From Elusimicrobiota bacterium (lineage in GTDB: Bacteria > Elusimicrobiota > Elusimicrobia > Elusimicrobiales > UBA9959): 23,781 nucleotides of DNA. The DNA lies in NCBI GenBank assembly GCA_003450815.1, contig DMES01000014.1, positions 1 to 23,781 of the forward strand. Direction: 5' to 3'. The notes under the pieces were generated by a model that did no database searches, was not told the origin of the DNA, and worked only from the letters and a program-made list of their open reading frames with translations. The position numbers were made by a program, and so were the translations under genes. Below, piece by piece: positions 14,848 to 22,177 of the stretch (its first letter is position 1; each line of letters starts with the position of its first letter).

Positions 14848-15828
14848 TCACGGTATCGTCCTTAAATAAGTCTTTTCCAGGACGAAAGTTAAACCCAGCA
14901 ATATCAGCGCCGCCGCGAGCAGCGGTTCGTAGCGGTCATGATAATTAGCATAAGCCTTCACTTCAAACTTTGTTTTTTCAAGCGAATCAATCTTTTCGTA
15001 GATCCTTTGCAGCTCCAGATCATTAGTGGCGCGGTAGAATTCCCCCCCCGTGGTATTGGCTATTTCCATCAGGGGGGCTTCGTCCAGGTCTTCTTCTATG
15101 GTGACATAAGGCTGAAAAGGGTTGCCGGTGGGCACCTGGGCTTTGCCCTTCCCGGCTGTGCCTACAGTATATATCTTTATACCGTAGGCGGCAGCTGTTT
15201 TCGCGGCTATCACGGGGTCGCTTATCAGGCCGGTGTTTGAGCGTCCATCGGTAAGAAGAATGATAATCCTGCTTTTTGCCTTGCTGTTTTTAAGATGATT
15301 GACGGCGGTCGCTATGGCGTCGCCTATGGCTGTGCCGTTGGCCTTGCTCATGTTCAGGTAAGCCGCATCCAGCGTTTCAAACACCGAGGAGTAATCAAGA
15401 GTGAGCGGACAGGTAAGTATGGCAGTTCCGCCGAAAACCACAATGCCCAGCCGGTCGTGGGCGCGCCGTTTTACAAAATTGGAGGCGGCGGATTTTGCCG
15501 CGTCAAGGCGGCTGGGTTTTAAATCAACGGCCGCCATGCTGTAGGAAGTATCAAGGGTCAGCATGATATCCAGTCCTTCAGCGGGAGGGATCTGTCCCCG
15601 TTCGGTTTTTTGCGGTCTCGCGAGCGCCAGTGTTAAAAGGATCAGGACCGCCGCCCTGCTGTAGAACGGAAAAAAAGAGAACAGTCTTGTTCTAAAGGTG
15701 GGGATGGACGGCAGCTGCTTCGGAGAGCCGGCCGGAATATTTTTCCCTTCCCAGCGGATTCCCGCAAAAGCCATGGCCGCCAGCAGGAGCGGGAGCAGCA
15801 GCAGGGCCAGGGGATTGGCGAAGTTCAT
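14848..15828 (-). CDS. batA: BatA: membrane-anchored VWA protein
   Basis: A 326-aa VWA protein. An N-terminal helix (7-23) and a second (about 56-70) flank a short loop; the VWA domain (about 86-285) carries a complete MIDAS: DTSYSM (93-98), Thr166 in ANGTAIGD, and Asp194 in LLTDGRSN. A C-terminal helix lies near 302-320. The PLTLDYSSV and TVGTAGKG segments are typical of BatA. It overlaps the upstream BatD-like gene by four bases (ATGA), with GGGGGAAA as a plausible ribosome site. The order batA-batB-batC-batD-batE matches the operon first described in Bacteroides. Confidence 0.94.
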   Translation of the reverse strand: MNFANPLALLLLPLLLAAMAFAGIRWEGKNIPAGSPKQLPSIPTFRTRLFSFFPFYSRAAVLILLTLALARPQKTERGQIPPAEGLDIMLTLDTSYSMAAVDLKPSRLDAAKSAASNFVKRRAHDRLGIVVFGGTAILTCPLTLDYSSVFETLDAAYLNMSKANGTAIGDAIATAVNHLKNSKAKSRIIILLTDGRSNTGLISDPVIAAKTAAAYGIKIYTVGTAGKGKAQVPTGNPFQPYVTIEEDLDEAPLMEIANTTGGEFYRATNDLELQRIYEKIDSLEKTKFEVKAYANYHDRYEPLLAAALILLGLTFVLEKTYLRTIP

Positions 15829-16862
15829 GGCTTTTCCCCCGGTCCGGTCTCAACCCCAGCCGCAGGTGTGTGAGCCGTCTCGGTCCCGGCAATTTCCGCT
15901 TTCTGTTCCGCCGCGTTTTCCGTCTGTCTAGTGAGGCGGACAAGTATTTCCTTGAGAGCGGCAAGATCCGAATCTTTCTGCTGCGGCTTGAATTTTGCGA
16001 ATTTAACCAGGTCCGAGCGTTCAAGTAGTTCTCTTGATGTTATGAGCGTCTGTACCTCGGCGCCGGTTTTTTTAAGCTCCCTCGAAAGGCTCGCCGTTGT
16101 CATTAAAAGGGCGTCTATGGCGAACTGCTCTTTCATGTAAAGCCGGAAGATGGCGGAAAGGCGGATGTAAAAATCTTTTATTTTCCCGGCCTCCCAAAGG
16201 CCTGAGGCCGTGAGTTCTTCAATGCTGTCCATCGCCCGCCTATAAGGAGTGCGAGTATTTTTGCTGGTTTCAGCCGCCGGCCCGGCGCCGGTTTTTTTTC
16301 GTCTGGCGTAAAGAAAGGCTCCAAGCGCGCATAAAGCGAGGAAGGACAAAATGAGCGGGAGCCAGGGAATAAATTTCAGCGGCGGATAAATGTCCTTTAT
16401 TTCCACGCTTTCGCCCGTTTTCGGCTTTTCAAACAGGGGCTCTATTTCAAGCGGGAAGGAAGGGCTTTTGGCTTCCAGTGCCCCTGCGTTGGTAGTGACA
16501 TCGGCCTGTTGCGGGCCGCTGGAACTTTCCGCAACTGAGAGCAGAAAAGTTATTTCGGGGAAGGTGCTGACTCCGATTGCGAAAGCCTGGGCCTCTATTT
16601 CAAACTCTGTGGTGGCAGCGCCGCCGGATTTTTTTGAGGTGAGTTTTGTTGTTTTCAGAATTTCAAAGAACTCGCTGTCTATGGAGCCGGTATCAATTTT
16701 AGCCGTGTAATTTTTGTCGTAAGATGCCTCAAGGCGCAGTTTAAATGGCTCGGCCAGTTTGGGCTTTTTCCGGGGCGGAGTTATTTTAAATGAAACGGTC
16801 TGGGAGGCGGCTGTCTGTACGGCTAGTAAAAAGGCCAGTAAAAGGATGTTCGTAAATTTCAT
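15825..16862 (-). CDS. BatD-like / DUF4381-like membrane protein
   Basis: A 345-aa protein with a signal peptide (1-20), a beta-rich exported domain (21-140), one membrane helix (165-186) introduced by DIYPPLKFIPWLP, and a helical cytoplasmic domain (205-315). The cytoplasmic part (IKDFYIRLSAIFRLYMKEQFAIDALLMTT) matches the arrangement of short BatD-like proteins that sit between DUF58 and BatA in many Bat operons. The family name is from memory of that pattern, not a search. The last 30 residues are Ala/Glu/Thr/Pro-rich and probably disordered. It probably pairs with the VWA proteins at the membrane. Confidence 0.82.
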   Translation of the reverse strand: MKFTNILLLAFLLAVQTAASQTVSFKITPPRKKPKLAEPFKLRLEASYDKNYTAKIDTGSIDSEFFEILKTTKLTSKKSGGAATTEFEIEAQAFAIGVSTFPEITFLLSVAESSSGPQQADVTTNAGALEAKSPSFPLEIEPLFEKPKTGESVEIKDIYPPLKFIPWLPLILSFLALCALGAFLYARRKKTGAGPAAETSKNTRTPYRRAMDSIEELTASGLWEAGKIKDFYIRLSAIFRLYMKEQFAIDALLMTTASLSRELKKTGAEVQTLITSRELLERSDLVKFAKFKPQQKDSDLAALKEILVRLTRQTENAAEQKAEIAGTETAHTPAAGVETGPGEKP

Positions 16863-16884
16863 ATTGTGTTTCTTTCTGTTCTTC

Positions 16885-16918
16885 GCTAAACCCTAACCCC
16901 TGGCCTCTATCCTCTGCC
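16885..16918. repeat. TAGGGNN heptamer array before the BatD-like gene
   Basis: Read on the minus strand: GAGGATA, GAGGCCA, GGGGTTA, GGGTTTA, that is (Y/G)AG(G/A)GNN units in 7-nt steps. It is the most decayed copy and begins directly after the DUF58 stop codon. Confidence 0.65.
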
Positions 16919-16919
16919 G

Positions 16920-17813
16920 TTACATTCTTATTCTTTTCTGGCGCTGGCGAAAGAATTTAACCACCGGAGTGTAAATGTCGGATTCAACATTTACGTCTAT
17001 CCATTGCACGCCGGCCGAAAGCATGGTTCTTTCCAGGCCTTTCCTTTCCATTTCAGCATGTTTCCTGTAAGCGCTGAGAAAGGCGTGGCTTGAAAGATCC
17101 GCAACGCCGACTTGGGTTCCGGGACCGCCTTCAAGCCAGTTTGAAGCCAGCAGGGTGTTACAGCACGGCAAACTCCTTTCAATAGGGTCGCTTAAAACCA
17201 CAGGTATAAGGTCGTGACGCTGGGCCGTCAGGCGCAGTTCGCGGCTGAAGTCCGGGGCGTGGAAATCTGAAAGCAGAAAAACTATGCCCTTCCGTTTCAT
17301 TATCTTGTTGACCATTGAGAGGGCTTTGGCGATGTCGGTGCCTTTGTTTGCCGGCGCATACGCCACTAGCTCGCGGATAATACGCAAAATATGGTTTTTC
17401 CCTTTTCTGGGCGGTATATATAATTCGGCTCGATCGGTGAATAAAAGCAGGCCTGTTTTGTCGTTATTCTTCATGGCGGAAAAGGCGAACATCGCAGCCA
17501 GTTCCGCCGCCGCCTCGTTTTTAGCCCGGTCCGAGGAACCAAAGGTCTGCGAAGCCGAGATATCGCAGATTATGAGCAAAGTAAGTTCTCGCTCCTCAAT
17601 ATAGCGCTTAACGAATGGCTTGGAGGAGCGGGCTGTGACATTCCAGTCGATGGAGCGGATGTCGTCGCCCGGCACATATTCGCGCACTTCGGCAAATTCC
17701 ATCCCTCTGCCTTTAAAAACGCTCTGATATTCGCCCGCGAATGTTTCGCTTACCAGACGGCCGGTTTTTATCTCGATCTGGCGGACTTTTTTTAGAATTT
17801 CAGCGGTGTTCAT
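16920..17813 (-). CDS. DUF58 protein (VWA-like fold)
   Basis: A 297-aa cytosolic DUF58 protein. Family signatures are FKGRGMEFAEVREY (33-46), GDDIRSIDW (49-57), ARSSKPFVKRYIEE (61-74), and a MIDAS-like DISAS (84-88) opening the VWA-like half. DUF58 genes almost always sit next to moxR, as here, and are thought to be MoxR partners. No membrane helix is seen, unlike the longer DUF58 proteins. The ATG at 17813 has no Shine-Dalgarno because a heptamer array abuts it (CCCTAACTT before the ATG), so translation may depend on coupling or on a leader structure. Confidence 0.94.
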   Translation of the reverse strand: MNTAEILKKVRQIEIKTGRLVSETFAGEYQSVFKGRGMEFAEVREYVPGDDIRSIDWNVTARSSKPFVKRYIEERELTLLIICDISASQTFGSSDRAKNEAAAELAAMFAFSAMKNNDKTGLLLFTDRAELYIPPRKGKNHILRIIRELVAYAPANKGTDIAKALSMVNKIMKRKGIVFLLSDFHAPDFSRELRLTAQRHDLIPVVLSDPIERSLPCCNTLLASNWLEGGPGTQVGVADLSSHAFLSAYRKHAEMERKGLERTMLSAGVQWIDVNVESDIYTPVVKFFRQRQKRIRM

Positions 17814-17817
17814 AAGT

Positions 17818-17898
17818 TAGGGTATAGGGGATAGGGGGTAGGGTATAGAGTTGGGAATTCCTTATTACTATACCCTATCCCCTATACCCTACACCCTG
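17818..17898. repeat. Large inverted TAGGGNN array between moxR and the DUF58 gene
   Basis: Left arm: TAGGGTA, TAGGGGA, TAGGGGG, TAGGGTA. Bases 17818-17836 are the exact reverse complement of 17873-17891, giving a 19-bp perfect stem with a 36-nt spacer holding GAATTC (17855-17860). It fills the whole gap between the moxR stop (17902) and the DUF58 start (17813). Confidence 0.9.
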
Positions 17899-17901
17899 TC
17901 T

Positions 17902-18891
17902 TTACGGCACTTCTATCGCTTCAAAAACAGTTTTCAGCACGGTTTCGGAATTGATGTTTTCGGCTTCAGCCTCGTAAGTTAGCAGCACACGGTGGCGCAT
18001 GACGTCAAAGCCCACGGCCTTTATGTCTTCGGGGGTTACATAGCCGCGCCCTCCGATGAAAGCGTATGCTTTAGCCGCCTGGATCATAAAAATGGTGGCG
18101 CGAGGACTTGCGCCGTAGAGTATCCAGGGTTTTATTTTTTCAAGTCCGTATTTTTCAGGTGTTCTGGTGGCAATAACCAGGTCCAGCACGTAGTTTTTTA
18201 TTTTTTCATCCACATACACCTGGTCGGCGGTCTGCCTGGCTTTTAAAATCTGTTCGGCGGAAACCACGCTGCCGGCCGATGGGACGCTTTGCCTGGCCAT
18301 CAGTTCAAGTACTTTGGCCTCTTCGGATTTTGAAGGGTAGTTTATGTTGAGCTTCAGCATGAAACGGTCAATTTGCGCCTCAGGCAGCGGGTAGGTGCCT
18401 TCCTGCTCTATGGGGTTTTGTGTGGCCATTACCATGAATAGTTCCGGCAGCTTATAGGTGGAGTCTGAAATTGTCACCTGGCGTTCCTGCATTGCTTCAA
18501 GCAGAGCGCTCTGGACCTTTGCCGGCGCGCGGTTTATTTCATCGGCCAGTATGATGTTCGCAAATATCGGGCCCTTTCTCACGGAGAAAGAGCTTTCCCT
18601 GGGATTGAAAACGAGAGTGCCGACGATATCGGCGGGCAACAGGTCGGGGGTAAATTGTATGCGCTGAAAAGCGGCTGAAACGGTCTGTGCGAGCGTTTTT
18701 ACCGCCAGCGTTTTGGCAAGCCCCGGAACACCTTCCAGCAGCACATGCCCGTTGGCGATAAGTCCCACCAGCAGGCCGTTAACCAGATCATCCTGGCCCA
18801 CAAGCACTTTGGCTATTTCTTTTTTCAGGTCCTGGATGAAAACCGAATCCGCTTGTATTTTTTTGCTCAATTGTGATATTTCCGAGTCCAT
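17902..18891 (-). CDS. moxR: MoxR-type AAA+ ATPase
   Basis: A 329-aa AAA+ ATPase of the MoxR family, which remodels or activates VWA-domain partners. Motifs: Walker A GVPGLAKT (54-61), Walker B ILADEIN (114-120), QSALLEAMQERQVT (127-140), sensor-1 ATQNP (156-160), and LPEAQIDRF (169-177). The start is set at the ATG at 18891 because AAGGAG lies 7 nt upstream; the frame runs 14 codons further to 18933, but that extension crosses octamer-repeat DNA. Length and motif order are normal. Its neighbours DUF58, BatA and BatB are the expected clients. Confidence 0.96.
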   Translation of the reverse strand: MDSEISQLSKKIQADSVFIQDLKKEIAKVLVGQDDLVNGLLVGLIANGHVLLEGVPGLAKTLAVKTLAQTVSAAFQRIQFTPDLLPADIVGTLVFNPRESSFSVRKGPIFANIILADEINRAPAKVQSALLEAMQERQVTISDSTYKLPELFMVMATQNPIEQEGTYPLPEAQIDRFMLKLNINYPSKSEEAKVLELMARQSVPSAGSVVSAEQILKARQTADQVYVDEKIKNYVLDLVIATRTPEKYGLEKIKPWILYGASPRATIFMIQAAKAYAFIGGRGYVTPEDIKAVGFDVMRHRVLLTYEAEAENINSETVLKTVFEAIEVP

Positions 18892-18915
18892 GGTTTTCTC
18901 CTTATTGCCAACAGG

Positions 18916-18956
18916 CCGGTAGGCTTTACGCATACCGGCATACCTGCATACCTGCT
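18916..18956. repeat. Octamer array TACCNGCA upstream of moxR
   Basis: Plus strand units TACCGGCA, TACCTGCA, TACCTGCT from 18933, preceded by a related TTTACGCA. An inverted CCGGTA (18916-18921) can pair with TACCGG (18933-18938). It lies in the 74-nt gap between the HEAT-repeat gene and moxR. Confidence 0.65.
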
Positions 18957-18965
18957 TCGGCTTAT

Positions 18966-19589
18966 TTATTCTACTCTAAAGATGGGTTTCATTTCCAACT
19001 CGCGCATCTTCTGCTCTTTGTTAGCTTGTATATCCTGGCGGATACGTTTGACAGCTTCAAGGGCTTTAAGACGTATTGCATCATCGTAATCTTCCATGGC
19101 CGGGGTAAGGGCCAGGATGGCTTCTTTGTTGGAAAAAGTGCCTATGGCCTCAACAGCTTTAAGGCGGGTTTCTTTGTCGTAGTCTTTAATCGCGCCGCTG
19201 ATGAGCCCCAGACTCAGTCTGCTCTTGTCTTTGGCGAGCATATCTATAATGCTTTTTTTGACCGCGGGCTCGGTTTCCTGGTCAAACATCATTCTGATCA
19301 CCCGCGGAATTTGCTCATCCTGCAGCTGCCAAAGCAGTTCCACGGCTGCGAAGCGCACTTTTTCGTTTGGGTCCTGCGTAAGATTTCGCAGTGTTTTTAA
19401 GGTGCTGAGAGAAAATTTTATGGTATAGGTCGTTTCAGGCTTCTGCGGCAGGGGCTGTTCTTCAACCGCCTTGGCCGTGACTTTTTTTGCCTGTGAAAGC
19501 ATTTCCTGCTGGCGCACTTCGGCCTTCTGCCCGTTGACCAGGTAGTATATACCGCCTACGAAGACTAAAAGCATTACGATCCATTTCAT
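18966..19589 (-). CDS. Membrane-anchored HEAT-repeat protein
   Basis: A 207-aa protein with one N-terminal membrane helix (3-19) and about four HEAT-like helical pairs (66-190). Repeated phrases are NEKVRFAAVELLWQL, EPAVKKSIIDMLA, KETRLKAVEAIGTF and DDAIRLKALEAVKRI, each with the D/E-x3-R/K-x-x-A pattern of the family. HEAT repeats bind other proteins, so it may tether a partner to the membrane. Its start overlaps the upstream amidotransferase stop by four bases, and it precedes moxR by 74 nt, so it is probably co-transcribed with the Bat genes. No enzyme activity is evident. Confidence 0.85.
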   Translation of the reverse strand: MKWIVMLLVFVGGIYYLVNGQKAEVRQQEMLSQAKKVTAKAVEEQPLPQKPETTYTIKFSLSTLKTLRNLTQDPNEKVRFAAVELLWQLQDEQIPRVIRMMFDQETEPAVKKSIIDMLAKDKSRLSLGLISGAIKDYDKETRLKAVEAIGTFSNKEAILALTPAMEDYDDAIRLKALEAVKRIRQDIQANKEQKMRELEMKPIFRVE

Positions 19590-20443
19590 ATTAGTACTTC
19601 TGAACTCTTAGGATACATTTTTTTTATTTTCAGTTCAAGCTTTCCTTTCGCAAGGGAAACTTTTACCAGGTCCAGGTCGGAAAGCTTGTTCCAGTATCCA
19701 GCATCAAGCGGCTCGCTTGAAAAAACAAGGGAGTCTTTTTCCCTGCGCCAGGCCAGCCGGCCGAATTCCCAGCCGGGGGTGAGCAACGCGCACTTGGCCC
19801 AGCCTTTTTTGTGGTGGCATAGGACCCACAGGTTTTTTGAATCCGCAAGCATTATATTCATGCCGCTATATGGGGCGTTTCTCTGCGGATAGCGTTTTTT
19901 GCAGGAAAGCCAGATGGTGTTTATTTCATCCAGCGCCATTTCAATGGCCTGGTCCGCCGTTCCGTAGGCGTCCATCATTTTCATTATCTGCCAGAAAAGC
20001 ACCTCGCTGTCATTTATCCCTTTTACAAATCCGGAGTATTTGCCAAGCGTGGTTTTTATCTCGTTGGGGATGTACAGCGTACCGTTGTGCGCGAACGCGA
20101 ACCCGTTCCCGCAAAAAGGCTGGGTGTTTTTGAGGCCGAGAAGCCTGGAGCGGGAGAGCCCTTCGGGGTTTGAGGCGTCCCGCAGGTGCGCGAGCAATAC
20201 ATTGGAGCCGGAGGAGGCCGCAAGCGCCGCGCGCCTGAAAGCCGCTTTTTCGGCGCGTGCGGCCCCAGCGCTTTTAAGAGCCAGCGGCTTTGAGCCGCGG
20301 GTAAAATAAGCCATCCCCCAGCCGTCATCCTGGAACCTGCCTTTTACGGCGTCGGCCTGCTTTAAGAGGGCTTTTCCGGAGTCGCACAAAATGTCCGTGC
20401 GTACGGTCGGCTTCTTAGTTATGATAGCGGTCATTCTGCACAT
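19586..20443 (-). CDS. Class-II glutamine amidotransferase-like protein
   Basis: A 285-aa Ntn-type glutamine amidotransferase related to YafJ/EgtC-like proteins. Met removal would expose Cys2 (MCRM) as nucleophile. Supporting motifs are DDGWGMAY (39-46), HLRDAS (86-91), FAHNGTL (117-123) and NDSE (144-147), the glutaminase substrate-binding set. There is no synthase domain, so the ammonia acceptor or true substrate is unknown; a gamma-glutamyl hydrolase role is possible. It is the first gene of the minus-strand Bat run and overlaps the HEAT gene by four bases. No Shine-Dalgarno is seen before the ATG; the divergent gap supplies the promoter. Confidence 0.9.
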   Translation of the reverse strand: MCRMTAIITKKPTVRTDILCDSGKALLKQADAVKGRFQDDGWGMAYFTRGSKPLALKSAGAARAEKAAFRRAALAASSGSNVLLAHLRDASNPEGLSRSRLLGLKNTQPFCGNGFAFAHNGTLYIPNEIKTTLGKYSGFVKGINDSEVLFWQIMKMMDAYGTADQAIEMALDEINTIWLSCKKRYPQRNAPYSGMNIMLADSKNLWVLCHHKKGWAKCALLTPGWEFGRLAWRREKDSLVFSSEPLDAGYWNKLSDLDLVKVSLAKGKLELKIKKMYPKSSEVLI

Positions 20444-20597
20444 AAGATTCAGAGAGATTAAATCAATTTTATGGTGTGGTCTTCAACTTTAAAAATTTTA
20501 CCGCGAAAAATTTTATTTTTATTTTGAAAGCGGGTGGCGGGGTTGGTATAATTATCTGGGGTAAAGTTTTTGCCGCCTATTTAAGGAGAGTCCGGAT
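20444..20597. promoter_or_regulatory. AT-rich divergent promoter region
   Basis: This 154-bp gap separates the Bat run (-) from the RDD gene (+). A direct repeat of AAAAATTTTA (20491-20500 and 20506-20515) and a following T/A-rich run could act as an UP element for both directions. A convincing minus-strand promoter was not found. Confidence 0.45.
20524..20552 (+). promoter_or_regulatory. Consensus-like promoter of the RDD gene
   Basis: TTGAAA (20524-20529), a 17-bp spacer and TATAAT (20547-20552). Transcription would start near 20559, about 40 nt before the ATG. AAGGAG (20583-20588) is the ribosome-binding site. The A/T-rich repeat just upstream may strengthen it. Confidence 0.82.
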
Positions 20598-21476
20598 ATG
20601 GAAGATGATAATTTGGTTTTTATTCCTCAGTCAGGCCAGATGACGGAGCCGCTTGAACAGTTTTCCCCTCAGGATAAGGTTGAAGGGCCTGTTTCCGCCG
20701 GATTTAACGAACGGTTTCTGGCGTATGTGGTGGATGCGCTTCCTTTTGTGGCGGTTTGTTATGCCTCTTTTGGTCTGCTGATAAAAAAAGGACTGCTTGG
20801 TTATTCCGAAGCCTCGCAGTCAAAGTGGAAGCTTTTATGGATATTGGCCTATCTGGTTTACGAAACGATCTTGTCTTCCGGAGGGAGGGCCACTGTCGGC
20901 AAGTTTATAATGAATATAAGGGTTAAGGCTGTCTCGGGAGAAGACCTTGGAATTTTCAGAGCGTTTCTGCGTTCGCTCGCTTATTTTTTAAGCGCCGTAT
21001 TGCTAAACCTCGGTTTTCTGCTGGCCCTGGTCACCCGCAATAAGCGCTCCCTGCACGACTATATTTCCGGCAGCAGGGTGGTAAGCCTGAGGGAGCGAGG
21101 GGACATGGCGAACGGGATGATACTTGTCCTTTCCTGGGCGCTCATCGCTGTGTTTTGCGGTTCCTGGATAAACCGGAGCGTACTGAAGATGACTCCCTTT
21201 GAGAAACGCCAGGTTATAACCGCCTACAAAACCGTTTACAAGTTAGGGGTGCTTGAAAAAATTTACCTCAGGGAAAATGGCCATTATACCAATGATCTGA
21301 AGCGTCTGGCGGCCCTTACCGGTAATGTTAGCGCGGTGCGCGCTGAACTGGTGAAAAATCTGGCCGAAAACACTCTTCTGCTGGCCAGTGACGGAAGAGG
21401 TTTTAAAATTACCGCCAGAGCGCGGAATTGGCGTAAGACCGAAGTACAAGTGACCTCTCCCCCGCCCGCGCCCTGA
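20598..21476 (+). CDS. RDD membrane protein with pilin-like C-terminal tail
   Basis: A 292-aa protein. Residues about 33-165 form an RDD domain: AGFNERFLAYVVDALPF (Arg and Asp in helix 1), a second helix near 75-92, GGRATVGKFIMNIRVK, two further helices, and NKRSLHDYISGSRVV at its end. Another helix lies near 174-192. The C-terminal part (about 205-292) has YKLGVLEKIYLRENGHYTNDLKRLAAL followed by LLLASDGRGFKITARA, which resembles the globular part of type IV pilin-like proteins (ENGxYT plus a later GFxITA strand). RDD proteins may transport ions or small solutes; function here is unknown. It has its own promoter and converges with the zinc-finger gene. Confidence 0.85.
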   Translation: MEDDNLVFIPQSGQMTEPLEQFSPQDKVEGPVSAGFNERFLAYVVDALPFVAVCYASFGLLIKKGLLGYSEASQSKWKLLWILAYLVYETILSSGGRATVGKFIMNIRVKAVSGEDLGIFRAFLRSLAYFLSAVLLNLGFLLALVTRNKRSLHDYISGSRVVSLRERGDMANGMILVLSWALIAVFCGSWINRSVLKMTPFEKRQVITAYKTVYKLGVLEKIYLRENGHYTNDLKRLAALTGNVSAVRAELVKNLAENTLLLASDGRGFKITARARNWRKTEVQVTSPPPAP

Positions 21477-21478
21477 AG

Positions 21479-21515
21479 CAAGTGGCAGGTCACAAGAGCA
21501 CAAGTCACAAGCAAG
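21479..21515. repeat. Short CACAAG-type array after the RDD gene
   Basis: Units GTCACAAG, AGCACAAG, TCACAAG follow an imperfect first copy (AGTGGCAG), in 7-8-nt steps. The array starts within three bases of the RDD stop codon. Confidence 0.55.
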
Positions 21516-21551
21516 AGGCTGCAGCCGGCAGGATATAAGTTAGGGCCGAAA

Positions 21552-21590
21552 GCAAAATGCAAAATGAAAAATTTGCATTTTACATTTTGC
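21552..21590. repeat. AAAATGC heptamer hairpin between convergent genes
   Basis: Arms 21552-21566 (GCAAAATGCAAAATG) and 21576-21590 (CATTTTACATTTTGC) pair at 14 of 15 positions around a 9-nt loop; further heptamers ATTTTGC and ACTTTGC follow to 21597. It may terminate the plus RDD and minus zinc-finger transcripts, though no clean U-tract follows. Confidence 0.7.
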
Positions 21591-21616
21591 ACTTTGCGCT
21601 TCCCCGCTACACTTCT

Positions 21617-22138
21617 TTAATGTATGCGGTATTTTTCCGAGCCGCTCTGGCAGGGCAGACAGTATCTGGCTGAAGGAATGGCTTTGATGCGTTTTTTCTC
21701 TATCACGCGCTTGCAGTGCTCGCAGACGCCGTAGGTGCCGTTCTCTATTTTTCGCAGCGCGGCCTCTATATCGCCCAGTTCCCCCATCTCGCTGTCCGAA
21801 AGCTCAAAAAGGATTTCCTTCTCAAGACTTTGGGAAGCTTGGTCTATGGAATCCCCCACTTCCGGTTCCGGCAGGTCCAGTTTCTTTTTTTCCTCCACTG
21901 TTTTTGAAACTGAATCTTTCATCGCCTTAAGACTATGGGCCAATTGGTCCATTTCCGCTTTGGAAAGAATTCCCTGAACGGAGCTTTCTACGGCACGGCG
22001 GTTTTTATTTTCCGTGCGATTTTGGCTCTGACCTGCGGCAGGCCGGGGGACACTGTGCGGCGGTTTTCCCTGGCGCTGTCCACGGCTTACAATTATTTTC
22101 GCGGCTTTCTTGGTTGGTTTTTTAGTGGTTTTTTTCAT
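21617..22138 (-). CDS. DksA/TraR-type zinc-finger protein
   Basis: A 173-aa protein. The first 50 residues are Lys/Arg/Pro/Gln-rich and probably disordered. A helical region (56-133) with ELSDSEMGELGDIEAALRKIENGTYGVC leads into a four-cysteine zinc finger: Cys139 and Cys142 (CEHC), Cys160 and Cys163 (CLPC), with the typical KRRI/IPSARYC spacing. DksA-like proteins bind RNA polymerase through its secondary channel with ppGpp; the tip acidic residues of true DksA cannot be assigned with confidence, so a looser TraR/YteA-type role is possible. AGGAG precedes the ATG. It is the last gene of the speD-speE run, 39 nt after speE. Confidence 0.92.
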   Translation of the reverse strand: MKKTTKKPTKKAAKIIVSRGQRQGKPPHSVPRPAAGQSQNRTENKNRRAVESSVQGILSKAEMDQLAHSLKAMKDSVSKTVEEKKKLDLPEPEVGDSIDQASQSLEKEILFELSDSEMGELGDIEAALRKIENGTYGVCEHCKRVIEKKRIKAIPSARYCLPCQSGSEKYRIH

Positions 22139-22177
22139 ATTTGAACTCCTGTGAAACAGATAGCAATCATTTGTGTC

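Noticed and set aside
17818..17898. Telomere or chromosome-end sequence
   Set aside because: TAGGG repeats resemble telomeric DNA, but they are short, internal to an operon, inverted and flanked by intact genes.
18892..18933. Longer N-terminus of MoxR beginning at 18933
   Set aside because: The extra 14 codons have no ribosome-binding site, whereas AAGGAG stands at the right distance from the ATG at 18891.
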